This document shows positions 27,603 to 36,056 of a stretch of 64,000 nucleotides of DNA, in pieces. Each line of letters opens with the position of its first letter. Within the stretch, counting starts at the first letter, position 1. The DNA comes from Ignavibacteriales bacterium. Lineage in GTDB: Bacteria > Bacteroidota > Ignavibacteria > Ignavibacteriales > Ignavibacteriaceae. Under the pieces are notes generated by a model. The model saw nothing but the letters and a program-made list of their open reading frames with translations, ran no database searches and was not told the DNA's origin. A program made the translations under genes and the position numbers. The stretch is from positions 1,054,001 to 1,118,000 of the forward strand of contig JADJMD010000013.1 of assembly GCA_016709765.1 (NCBI GenBank). Reading direction: 5' to 3'.

Positions 27603-28829
27603 TCAATTATTACGCAAGTTGATTAAAACAATTTCGGGAGTTGAGTTATATCTAACCGGCGCAAGGGACATTCCCAATCCACCGCAAACAACAGCAAGCA
27701 TATTGTTAAAGTAAAAATCACCTTTAACATATTTTGTTTCTACGAGTGTAGGAGTAAGTTGAATAAACGGAAACAACAAAGTTATTTGTCCACCGTGCGT
27801 GTGTCCGGCAAGAAACAAATCGTATTTGTTTTTTACTGCGTTGTCAATCAAAAATTGCTGCGGTTGATGAGTTAAAAATATTTTAAAATCAGCTTTGTTG
27901 GACGAGGCAACATTTTTAAGAGTTGTCTCGGAAATATCAGAAACATAGGTATTGGTAATAAATGTAATTCCCACTCGTGTTGAATCTATTTCAAAATAAC
28001 GTAACTCATTGTCAATCATTTCAACATTATTATTACTTAAAGCGGTTTCAACTTCACGCAAACTTCTAACATAATCTTTTCTATAGGCCCAATTATCATG
28101 ATCACCCACACAAGAGTATGTGCCGAATTTAGATTTAATTTTTCCAATGTACTTTGCAGCGGTTTCAATATAATCCGGAGTTGAAGTAATCACATCCCCA
28201 GCAATTAAAACTAAATCGGGATTTTGTTGATTTATTTTATCAACATATCGCTGTAATCTTTTGTCATCGGTGTATCTATCGGCTTGCACATCAGAGATAA
28301 AAGCAATTTTAAATCCGACCAATTCTTTTGGAAGATTATTCTTCTTAAAATCAACAATGCGCACATCAACGGTGTTATAATCATAAATCATTCTTGCTGG
28401 TATATAAAAAATAAAAATCAACACCAACAGTAAGAATATTTTTACTTGCAGTGGGTAAAGTTTTTCTTTGTGTTTTTTATAAAGTGGATAAAAAACTAAC
28501 TTCAATAAGTCCACAAAAATAAAAATCACACTAACTTGTAGTATTAAAATGATTAAAACCCAGAATGGATAAAGGAGCAAATAATCAGCGAAAATATTTT
28601 GAGGAAAAGAAACCGATTGTTTTGTTAGCGCCGCATAAATTGCGTTAAAGATTAGTATAACAGGATAAAGATTTAACAAAACAAGAAACGAGTAAAGAAA
28701 TATTTTCTTTTTCTTTGTATCGTAGTTGGGAAATAGAGTTTTAAATACACGATTTAATTTTCTGGTAAAATAATATTCCAATAAAAAAAGAATCACAACA
28801 CCAATTAACACCCTAATAATTATCCACAT
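27603..28829 (-). CDS. Membrane-anchored metallophosphoesterase (YkuE-like)
   Basis: A 408-residue protein with about four N-terminal membrane helices (residues 1-145) and a C-terminal calcineurin-like phosphoesterase domain. Metal ligands appear in FISDVQADRY, IAGDVITS, VGDHDN and LAGHTHGGQ. The first block has Gln where the usual motif has His (D-x-H becomes DVQ), a variation seen in some members. Relatives hydrolyse phosphodiesters such as UDP-diacylglucosamine (LpxG-type) or other lipids. It starts 12 bp after the GT9 gene, consistent with a shared envelope role, but the substrate is unknown. Confidence 0.83.
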   Translation of the reverse strand: MWIIIRVLIGVVILFLLEYYFTRKLNRVFKTLFPNYDTKKKKIFLYSFLVLLNLYPVILIFNAIYAALTKQSVSFPQNIFADYLLLYPFWVLIILILQVSVIFIFVDLLKLVFYPLYKKHKEKLYPLQVKIFLLLVLIFIFYIPARMIYDYNTVDVRIVDFKKNNLPKELVGFKIAFISDVQADRYTDDKRLQRYVDKINQQNPDLVLIAGDVITSTPDYIETAAKYIGKIKSKFGTYSCVGDHDNWAYRKDYVRSLREVETALSNNNVEMIDNELRYFEIDSTRVGITFITNTYVSDISETTLKNVASSNKADFKIFLTHQPQQFLIDNAVKNKYDLFLAGHTHGGQITLLFPFIQLTPTLVETKYVKGDFYFNNMLAVVCGGLGMSLAPVRYNSTPEIVLINLRNN

Positions 28830-28841
28830 AGTATTTTTGCT

Positions 28842-29879
28842 TTAATTTTTATTTTCACTTAAAAAAGTTTTAGCAAGTTTAAAAACCTCATCAACACCGA
28901 TACTGTTAATGTTGTTGTCCGTTGCTTTAATATATTTTTGATTTTTTCCTTTTGGCGCCCATTCGTTTGGGCGAGTTGGACCAAAAAGAGAAATCATTTT
29001 TACGCCAGAATAACCAGCAATATGCATTGTCCCGGTATCATTTGTAATATAAAGATCAATCATTGATAAAACAGCACCAAGTTTTTTAACAGAAGCATTA
29101 TGCAAAATTTTGTGTTTAATATTTGTAAGATTTAATTCTTTGCTGATTTCGGTTACAATCTTTTCATCTGTCCAGCCAGAGGTTATTAAAATATTAATAT
29201 CAAAACTAGAAGTAAGTTTTTTGATAAGTTCGATAAAATATTTTTTATCCCAAATATTAATTTCTTTTCCTGCCCCGGGATGAAACGCAATTGCTTTTTT
29301 ATTTTTATCTGGAAAGTTTGTTGAGATAAAATTGTTAGCAAAATCTAAATCTGAATCATTAAAATCTATTTTTATAGAATTTATTTCCTCCAAAGATAAA
29401 TCGCTACCCAGTTGTTTTGCTATATCTAAACTTCGCTTTGTTTGATGCGAATCTTTCCATATAAAATCTGATTTAACATTTAAATATTTGTGTGATTTGT
29501 TTTCATTTCCATCAATAGATTTTACACCAACCCGAATTTTTGCACCTGAAATTAAATTAATTATATGCGATGTTCTTGAAAGCACAATTGTGGAAGGCAC
29601 AATTCCGATTTGATATTTTCGGCTTCTTAATTCTTTTATGAATATTAAAATTGTTTTAAGTGAAGATTTGTTAAAAATTATCACTCTGTCGAGATAGGGA
29701 TTAATATCAAAAAAGGGAATCTCATAATTTGTTTTTGCAGCCACTAAAGTTACTCTTGCGTCAGGATATTTTTTCTTTAGAGCTTTATAAAGCGTAAGCG
29801 AGCACAGCATATCTCCGATTTGATTATGCTGACGCACAACAAGAATATCTTTTACTTTTTTGTGCCGTTTGATTTTAAT
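28842..29879 (-). CDS. Glycosyltransferase family 9 (heptosyltransferase-like)
   Basis: GT9 family, related to the ADP-heptose:LPS heptosyltransferases, working at the cytoplasmic face. The first standard start codon (GTG at 29837) would give MRQHNQIGDML and cut off the first beta-strand. Reading the same frame upstream adds IKIKRHKKVKDILVV, which is exactly the missing Rossmann strand, back to an ATT codon at 29879 three bases after the hemB stop. No ATG, GTG or TTG exists in frame between the upstream TGA and 29837. The C-terminal donor site shows NDTGTMHIAG and LFGPTRPNEW. I therefore propose ATT initiation and 345 residues. Confidence 0.8.
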   Translation of the reverse strand: MKIKRHKKVKDILVVRQHNQIGDMLCSLTLYKALKKKYPDARVTLVAAKTNYEIPFFDINPYLDRVIIFNKSSLKTILIFIKELRSRKYQIGIVPSTIVLSRTSHIINLISGAKIRVGVKSIDGNENKSHKYLNVKSDFIWKDSHQTKRSLDIAKQLGSDLSLEEINSIKIDFNDSDLDFANNFISTNFPDKNKKAIAFHPGAGKEINIWDKKYFIELIKKLTSSFDINILITSGWTDEKIVTEISKELNLTNIKHKILHNASVKKLGAVLSMIDLYITNDTGTMHIAGYSGVKMISLFGPTRPNEWAPKGKNQKYIKATDNNINSIGVDEVFKLAKTFLSENKN

Positions 29880-29881
29880 CG

Positions 29882-30868
29882 TTACTTTCTTGTTTTGTCA
29901 ATCCACATTGCCAGATCCTTTGCAAAGTAAGTTAGAAACATATCAGCACCAGCGCGCTTAATTGCAAAAGCAGCTTCAACCATTACGCGCTCTTCATCAA
30001 TCCAGCCATTCGCCCCAGCGGCCTTAATCATTGCATATTCGCCGCTCACCTGATAAGCAGCCGTTGGCATTCCAAATGTATCTTTTACTTTTCTGATTAC
30101 ATCAAGATAAGCTCCCGCCGGCTTTACCATAACAATATCTGCGCCTTCTTTAATATCTTCTTCAACTTCACGCAAGGCTTCGTTTACGTTTCCGATATCC
30201 ATCTGATGGGATTTTCTATCACCAAAAGCTGGAGTTGAATCTGCCGCATCTCGAAAAGGTCCATAAAATCCTGATGAATATTTTGCCGCATAACTCATGA
30301 TTGGAATTTTATTAAAACCTTTATAATCCAAGGCTTTTCTAATTGCCGCAACTCTTCCGTCCATCATGTCGGAAGGAGCTATCATATCTGCACCAGCTTC
30401 TGCATGTGATACCGCTTCTTTGGCAAGCAGTGATACAGTTTCATCATTTAATATTTCTTCACCATTTAAAACTCCACAATGCCCATGAGATGTATATTCA
30501 CACATGCAAACATCAGTAATTATAAGCAAATCTTTTATCTCCGCTTTTATAGCGCGAATTGCTTTTTGAATAATTCCATTTGCATCGTAAGCTTCGGAAC
30601 CAACGTCATCTTTGTGTTCAGGGATTCCAAATAATATCACAGCCGGAATTCCTAAATCGCGGACTTCTTTGCATTCTTTTACAAGTTCATCTATCGATAA
30701 ATTAAATACACCGGGCATTGATTTTATTTCTTTTCTAATTTTTGTTCCAGGCACAACAAACAAAGGATATATCAAATCATTTTTTGTAAGCGTCGTTTCT
30801 CTAACCAAATCACGCACAAGCGGATTGTAACGTAAACGACGATGACGAATTGTTGGGTAAGTCGACAT
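29882..30868 (-). CDS. hemB: Delta-aminolevulinic acid dehydratase (porphobilinogen synthase)
   Basis: Condenses two 5-aminolevulinate molecules to porphobilinogen. The 328 residues are full length. The metal site DVCMCEYTSHGHCG carries the three cysteines of zinc-dependent enzymes. The two Schiff-base lysines are in MSYAAKYSSGFYGPFRDA and MVKPAGAYLD. Its ATG follows immediately after the stop of the upstream protoporphyrinogen oxidase gene, whose last codons provide the AAAGGAG ribosome-binding site. Confidence 0.97.
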   Translation of the reverse strand: MSTYPTIRHRRLRYNPLVRDLVRETTLTKNDLIYPLFVVPGTKIRKEIKSMPGVFNLSIDELVKECKEVRDLGIPAVILFGIPEHKDDVGSEAYDANGIIQKAIRAIKAEIKDLLIITDVCMCEYTSHGHCGVLNGEEILNDETVSLLAKEAVSHAEAGADMIAPSDMMDGRVAAIRKALDYKGFNKIPIMSYAAKYSSGFYGPFRDAADSTPAFGDRKSHQMDIGNVNEALREVEEDIKEGADIVMVKPAGAYLDVIRKVKDTFGMPTAAYQVSGEYAMIKAAGANGWIDEERVMVEAAFAIKRAGADMFLTYFAKDLAMWIDKTRK

Positions 30869-32248
30869 TTAAACTCCTTTTAAATTTTCAAAAATCTTAT
30901 TTGCAACTAACTCTGCATTTTTAATACAATCCCCAACTGAAATCCCTCCGCGGAAATTACCGCTAATAAATAACCCAGGGTTTCGTTTTTCAAAATCATC
31001 AAAATATCTTTCATGTTCAATGTATCCTAAATTGTATTGCGGAATAGCTTTTTCCCAAAACCTTTCTGATGTAAACATTGGTTTGGCGGTTATGCCCATT
31101 AATTCTTCAAATTCTTTTCTAACTTTTGTCAGCAAAGACATTCTCTCCTCATTTACAAAGTCAGGATTTCTTGATCCACCCACAAACAAAGTAAAAGCCG
31201 CCTTGCTTTCATCTGTTCTATCTGAAAAGATGATTGAACTCCAAAGCGCACCAAGAAAAGATTTGTTTTCTTTTTCTGGAATTAAAAAACCAAACCCATC
31301 CAATTCTTGTTTAATATTTTTTCTATCATAAACTAAATAATAAACTAAAACCGGCGGATAATAAATTGCCCCAGCGTGGGATTTAAATTCTTTATCGTAC
31401 TTTGTAAAAACATTACTTGCAGCATAAACCGGAATTGTTGAAAGCACCGCATCACAATCAATTTTATTCGTTATTCCGTTTTGTTGATATGAAACAGAAT
31501 AGCCATTTTCATTTTTATCAACAGAAGTTACCTCACTAGAAATCAGAACACTACTACCAAAATATTTTTCAATTGCTTTTGGAAGAACAGCCATTCCGCT
31601 TTTAAATGATAACATTTTTGCTGATTGCTTTGCAACCTCTGCTCGTTTTTTTCTTTCTCTGATGCTGCGAATGGTTCCGATAATTAAGCCACCATATTTT
31701 TCTTCAAGAGCATAAAGTTTTGGAAAGGCAGATTTTACACTGAGATCTTCAGGTTTTCCTGCATAAACCCCAGCAACAAAAGGATTGATTGCATAATCTA
31801 AAAACTCTTGTCCCAATCTTCGCTTAACAAACTCAGCAAGACTTTGGTAATAGCCATCTTTTGATCTTCCAATAAATGGTTCAGCCATTAAACGAAACTT
31901 TGCTTTAGTAGAAAAAAGTTTTGTTTTTATAAGTCCGGGCGGAGACATAGGAAGTGCGTGAAGTTTGTTATCGCGTAATATATATCTTTTGTTTGCCTGT
32001 TTGCTAGCGTAAAGAAGTTCATGTTCAAGTTTAAGTTCTTTTATAAGTTGTGCAATAACGGGAGTTGTTTCGAGAGCACTATTTGGTCCGCGATCAAAGA
32101 GGAAACCATTTTCAGTTACGCTTTCAATCGAGCCACCTACAGAATTATTTTTCTCAATTAACTTAACATCAAATCCTTTTTTAGATAAAAGATATGCGGT
32201 GGTTAATCCGGAAATACCTGCACCAATTACTATTATTTTTTTACTCAT
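30869..32248 (-). CDS. hemY: HemY-type protoporphyrinogen/coproporphyrinogen oxidase
   Basis: FAD-dependent oxidase acting late in heme synthesis, 459 residues. The dinucleotide-binding motif VIGAGISGLTTAYLL is at residues 6-20, followed by the GGSIESV and DRGPNSALE segments of the family. The C terminus has the FAD-contact sequence GNFRGGISVGDCIKNAE. From sequence alone I cannot tell a protoporphyrinogen oxidase from a coproporphyrinogen oxidase (HemY is used for both). First gene of the run with hemB, with a promoter region of about 135 bp upstream. Confidence 0.93.
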   Translation of the reverse strand: MSKKIIVIGAGISGLTTAYLLSKKGFDVKLIEKNNSVGGSIESVTENGFLFDRGPNSALETTPVIAQLIKELKLEHELLYASKQANKRYILRDNKLHALPMSPPGLIKTKLFSTKAKFRLMAEPFIGRSKDGYYQSLAEFVKRRLGQEFLDYAINPFVAGVYAGKPEDLSVKSAFPKLYALEEKYGGLIIGTIRSIRERKKRAEVAKQSAKMLSFKSGMAVLPKAIEKYFGSSVLISSEVTSVDKNENGYSVSYQQNGITNKIDCDAVLSTIPVYAASNVFTKYDKEFKSHAGAIYYPPVLVYYLVYDRKNIKQELDGFGFLIPEKENKSFLGALWSSIIFSDRTDESKAAFTLFVGGSRNPDFVNEERMSLLTKVRKEFEELMGITAKPMFTSERFWEKAIPQYNLGYIEHERYFDDFEKRNPGLFISGNFRGGISVGDCIKNAELVANKIFENLKGV

Positions 32249-32340
32249 TTAGCAAATTGTATTTCTTTGAATTATAGTAGTCAAATTTAGTAAAAGGGCA
32301 AGGAATTTAATAGGTAGAATGATGTGGAGTCGATAAAAGT

Positions 32341-32371
32341 AAAGCCCAGATCACAAATGTTCCGGGCTTTT
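32341..32371 (-). terminator. Terminator after thioredoxin-like lipoprotein gene
   Basis: Stem AAAGCCC (32341-32347) with GGGCTTT (32364-32370), 12 bp downstream of the minus-strand stop and followed on that strand by a T-rich stretch (ACTTTTATC). Confidence 0.6.
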
Positions 32372-32383
32372 AAAGATCTTGGT

Positions 32384-32830
32384 TTACAAAGAACTTTTCA
32401 AATCATTAACGTAAGTAACTGGTCCGCCTGGCAAATAACCCGTTGTTTTTACCAAATTGCCGGAAGAATTGAATAACAAAACGGTAGGAAAACCTTGCAC
32501 GCCATATCTTTGTGCAAGCTGGTTGTTGTAGGCTTTTGTTTCAGCGCTTTGCTCTATGCTACGTGGAAAGTCTAATCTTACTAAAATTAAATTCGCATCT
32601 GCATATTCTTTAAACTCTGATTTTGAAAAAACCTCATTGCTTAATTTAATGCACCACTGGCACCAATCGCTGCCAGTGAAATTAACAAGCACAGCCTTGT
32701 TTTCCGTTTTTGCTTTTTGCAATGCGGATTCAAGGTTTTCTTCCCAGTTTAAATTATCGTTAGCTCCAGTTTTACTGCATCCTATTAATATTGCTGTTAA
32801 TAAAATCACGGATAAAAATCCTTTTTTCAA
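32384..32830 (-). CDS. Thioredoxin-fold lipoprotein
   Basis: A 148-residue lipoprotein: a signal peptide with lipobox LIGC (Cys18), then a thioredoxin fold with the redox motif SDWCQWC (CxxC) and cis-Pro in GFPTVLLF. The layout resembles the soluble domain of DsbD or DUF255-like thioredoxins. It probably supports periplasmic disulfide reduction. It starts at TTG with a GGAG ribosome-binding site six bases upstream. A second CxxC protein of similar type (WCIWC) is encoded at 39635-40102. Confidence 0.85.
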   Translation of the reverse strand: MKKGFLSVILLTAILIGCSKTGANDNLNWEENLESALQKAKTENKAVLVNFTGSDWCQWCIKLSNEVFSKSEFKEYADANLILVRLDFPRSIEQSAETKAYNNQLAQRYGVQGFPTVLLFNSSGNLVKTTGYLPGGPVTYVNDLKSSL

Positions 32831-32881
32831 TTCGTACTCCTTTTTTGTTTTTCCAAAATGTTTGATTCAAATATTGCAAAA

Positions 32882-32909
32882 TAGATTCCGCATTCAGTGC
32901 GGAATGACA
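32882..32909 (-). repeat. REP-like palindromic element
   Basis: Read on the minus strand it begins TGTCATTCCGCACTG, with arms ATTCCGCA/TGCGGAAT around a short loop. It resembles the element at 45311-45336 on the plus strand (TGTCATTCCCGTGAATGCGG). Such small dispersed hairpins are common between genes. Confidence 0.55.
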
Positions 32910-32917
32910 GAGTAAAA

Positions 32918-34450
32918 TTAAACCACATCTGTTTCGACCTTTTTTGGTTTTGGAGGTCTTTCATAGAGCTGAGTTAAACCAAAATATTTCCAGTGAAGAA
33001 CATCTGTGATTTGATCCCAGGTAAATCTCCACATCCAATTGCCACCGAGCTTTCCAGGGAAATTCATTCTTGCTTCACCACCAAGATTTAAAATATCCTG
33101 CATCGGAACAACAACAATATTTGCCGCTGATCTATAGGCTAATCTTATCAACTCATAAACAATATCATCTCCAAAATAATTTAAGTACTTTTGTGTATGA
33201 TCATAAATATCAGAATTTTTGTCAAGCTTAGCGTTTTCAAAGTAAGCACGAGTTGTGTCGTTATCATGAGCACCGGTTAGCACAACGCAGTTTTGTACAA
33301 AGTTATGCGGAAGAAATTTTGTTTCCATATCAGTTCCAAAAGCAAACTGTAATATTTTCATTCCCGGAAATTCAAAATCATCTCTAAGTTTTTCTACGGC
33401 TGGTGTAATTACGCCAAGATCTTCTGCAAGAATCGGAACATCGCCAAGGTGTTTTTTTATTGATTTAAATAATTTGTGTCCTGGTGCTTTTACCCATTTT
33501 CCGTTTTCCGCAGTCAATGCATCACCCGGAATTTCCCAAAACGCTTCAAACCCTCTGAAGTGATCTATACGAACGATATCAACCATTTTAAATAATTGTT
33601 CGAATCGGTTTCTCATCCACAGAAAATCATCTTTTTCCATTTCTTTCCATTTATAAAGCGGATTGCCCCAAAGCTGTCCGGTTGCAGAAAAATAATCTGG
33701 CGGTACACCAGCAACTGTTTCAAGACTTCCATTTTCATCAACCGTAAAAAGCTCTTTGTTTGCCCACAGATCAGCGCTATCGTAAGCAATAAAAATAGGC
33801 ATATCGCCGATTATCTTTATTCCTTTGCTGTTTGCATATTCTCTAACAGCCGTCCATTGTTTGAAGAAAATAAACTGAACAAATTTTTGATACAGAATAT
33901 CATCGGATAATTTCTTTTTCCATTCATCCAAAGATTTTTTCTTGCGAAGAACTAAACCGCTATCCCAATCTCTCCAGACAATTCCGCCATGCGCTTCTTT
34001 TGCAGCCATAAAAAAAGCAAAATCATCAAGCCAGATTTTATTTTCTTTGCAGAATTTATTGAAATCTATTTCAAACTTTTCTTGATGATTTTTAAAATTA
34101 ATAAATGCCTTTTTAAGCAGTGATTTTTTATACTCAATTATTTCGCCGTAATCGATAAATGCTGGATCATGTTTGGGGATATTTTGCAAATCATGATCAC
34201 GAAGCAAACCGTCTTCCATTAATGTATCAGGACTAACAAGATTTGGATTGCCTGCAAATGCAGAAAAACATTGATATGGCGAATCACCGTAACCAGTTGG
34301 ACCAAGTGGAAAAACCTGCCAGAGTTTTTGTCCGGCTTTTTCTAAAAAATCTATAAACTTAAAAGCATCATCGCCAAGATCACCAATTCCATATTTACCC
34401 GGTAGAGAAGTTGGATGCAATAAAATTCCTGCACTACGTTCAAATTTCAT
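32918..34450 (-). CDS. malQ: 4-alpha-glucanotransferase (amylomaltase)
   Basis: GH77 enzyme that transfers alpha-1,4-glucan segments in maltodextrin and glycogen metabolism. The 510 residues are typical for the bacterial MalQ type without the long N-terminal extension. Landmarks are ERSAGILLHPTSLPGKYGIGDLG, GYGDSPYQCFSAFAGNP, the nucleophile Asp in VDIVRIDHFRGFEAFW, the acid/base Glu in ILAEDLGV and the third acidic residue in GAHDNDT. An AGAGG ribosome-binding site precedes the ATG. No other glycogen gene is nearby. Confidence 0.96.
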   Translation of the reverse strand: MKFERSAGILLHPTSLPGKYGIGDLGDDAFKFIDFLEKAGQKLWQVFPLGPTGYGDSPYQCFSAFAGNPNLVSPDTLMEDGLLRDHDLQNIPKHDPAFIDYGEIIEYKKSLLKKAFINFKNHQEKFEIDFNKFCKENKIWLDDFAFFMAAKEAHGGIVWRDWDSGLVLRKKKSLDEWKKKLSDDILYQKFVQFIFFKQWTAVREYANSKGIKIIGDMPIFIAYDSADLWANKELFTVDENGSLETVAGVPPDYFSATGQLWGNPLYKWKEMEKDDFLWMRNRFEQLFKMVDIVRIDHFRGFEAFWEIPGDALTAENGKWVKAPGHKLFKSIKKHLGDVPILAEDLGVITPAVEKLRDDFEFPGMKILQFAFGTDMETKFLPHNFVQNCVVLTGAHDNDTTRAYFENAKLDKNSDIYDHTQKYLNYFGDDIVYELIRLAYRSAANIVVVPMQDILNLGGEARMNFPGKLGGNWMWRFTWDQITDVLHWKYFGLTQLYERPPKPKKVETDVV

Positions 34451-34529
34451 TTAAACCTCTAAAAATTATTGCGGAAAAATAAGGAATCAATAAAGAAAGC
34501 GGAAACCTAGAACAACAAAATTATTTAGG

Positions 34530-35156
34530 TTAATTAAGTTTTTGCATATTTGCGAAACAAAAATAGAGATTGACGTTTAATACATTATTCTTAACATCAA
34601 AATGATTCATTGATTCATCCATAGAAGAAAGACCAAGACTATACCTAATATCAAAACCCAATTCATATTTTCCCAGATTAAAACCCAACGCGCAGCCAAA
34701 TTGAACTCCATAATCTCTTGAGGTAACTGATTTTATATCTGCTTCGTCAGATTCCCCATTTGCCTTAGCGATTATTTTAGCTTTTGTTTTGAACGCCATA
34801 TATGGCCCTGCAAATACAGATGGTTTTATATTTGGGCTGTCATTTAAAGGAAGTGCGAACTTAAATAGTATGGGAACCTCTACATAGTCATAAGCTAATG
34901 TAAAACTAACAGGTCCAATTTTTGTAGTTGCGCCTTTCATCGTATAGGATAACTCGGGTTGTAAGATATAGAAGCTTTTAGTTTGATATAATAAAAAGAA
35001 TCCGCCAGCGAAACCAAATTTAGAATCTAAATCTCCTGCGTCATCGCCATGAATTGATGATATATTTAATCCGGATTTTAAACCAAAACGAACCTGAGCG
35101 TTTGTAGAAATAATGAAAAAGGATAAGACAAAAAAGAACAGAGAAAATTTTTTCAA
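34530..35156 (-). CDS. Outer-membrane beta-barrel protein (PorT-like family)
   Basis: About 208 residues: a signal peptide (MKKFSLFFFVLSFFIISTNAQ), then alternating strands with VRFGLKSGLNISS and GFAGGFFLLYQTKSFYILQPELSYTMKG, typical of the outer-membrane beta-barrel family (PF13568-like), ending in a terminal strand. The longest ORF reaches ATG 35222, but the residues before the signal peptide do not fit. A TTG at 35156 preceded by AGGGAGA gives a normal start. It lies in a cluster of barrel genes. Function unknown. Confidence 0.75.
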   Translation of the reverse strand: MKKFSLFFFVLSFFIISTNAQVRFGLKSGLNISSIHGDDAGDLDSKFGFAGGFFLLYQTKSFYILQPELSYTMKGATTKIGPVSFTLAYDYVEVPILFKFALPLNDSPNIKPSVFAGPYMAFKTKAKIIAKANGESDEADIKSVTSRDYGVQFGCALGFNLGKYELGFDIRYSLGLSSMDESMNHFDVKNNVLNVNLYFCFANMQKLN

Positions 35157-35348
35157 AAAATCTCCCTTAAATCTGAAAAAACATTTAATGTATTTAAAAA
35201 AATAGGAAGAGTTTTTTACCAATTCAACTGCACATTAAGCTATTTGTTGGATTGAGGATTCGTTAGAGTCGAGAAATATTTTGTGAGATTTTAAAATAAA
35301 AACCAGTACCAAAAATGACACTGCTTTATATTGTAATAAATAATAATA

Positions 35349-35914
35349 TTATAATGCTACCAACACGCCAGCCATAATGCTAATAAAATTAGTTGAACTT
35401 CCTTCACAAAAATATCATTAAATTTGGCATTTACATCAAGATCTATTTTAGGACCCAATTGATATAAGAAACCTGCGCCAACACCAATTCCAAAATCTGT
35501 GTGAAGAAGCAGAACCACCTCAATTGTCCCGAGCCCTGGAATAACTCAGGAAGGGCTGCTATCAACAAGAAAAATGCAATCCAAGTTCTCCAGAAACCAT
35601 AAGGATTAAAACTTACCTTTACCAAAAGACATATCTAATACCAGCCATAACAGGAACACTACTAAAATTTATAATCAGCTTCTTTAAACCAAAGCTGCAA
35701 AGTTAAATAACCAATTGAACCAGTAACATCAAGCATTGGATTTATGTGATATGCAAAATTACCTTGTCCTCCAAATCCCATTTTATAACCATCAGCCAAA
35801 ATCGCCAATTGGTATAGCAACACCAGCCTGAACACCAACAGCCATTTTACCTTGGGCATTAATAAAACCAGTGAATAGCACAGCAAGTAATAGAACAGAA
35901 AGTAACTGTTTCAT
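35349..35914 (-). pseudogene. Outer-membrane barrel gene broken by many frameshifts
   Basis: Reading across frames recovers one barrel protein of about 185 residues. It has a signal peptide MKQLLSVLLLAVLFTGFINAQ, GVQAGVAIPIGDF, then ADGYKMGFGGQGNFAYHI, GSIGYLTLQLWFKEADYKF, SSVPVMAGIRYVF, GKGKF, NPYGF, DFGIGVGAGFLYQLGPKID and a final strand TNFISIMAGVLVAL before TAA. About eight single-base frame changes are needed, several at TTTT runs (for example near 35790, 35664, 35625 and 35612). Frame-restored sequence is well conserved and has no other nonsense codons, so indel-rich sequencing or assembly error is as likely as true decay. Confidence 0.75.
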
Positions 35915-36022
35915 AAGTTTTCCTTATATTTATTTTAGATTAGTTAATTAAGACCACTACAAACTTATTAAAAAAAAAACCTCTTTAGCAAATTCATTTT
36001 TAAAATGGACTTTATGAATTTA

Positions 36023-36045
36023 AGGCTGCCTATAGTAGACAGCCT
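36023..36045 (-). terminator. Possible terminator hairpin
   Basis: AGGCTG (36023-36028) pairs with CAGCCT (36040-36045), with an inner CTA/TAG pairing, 11 bp beyond the stop of the barrel gene that ends at 36057. The T-run is weak. Confidence 0.4.
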
Positions 36046-36056
36046 GCTACAAAAAA

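Noticed and set aside
35443..35625. Separate small genes in the broken barrel region
   Set aside because: They are frame fragments of one decayed or mis-sequenced barrel gene and do not have their own ribosome-binding sites or complete folds.
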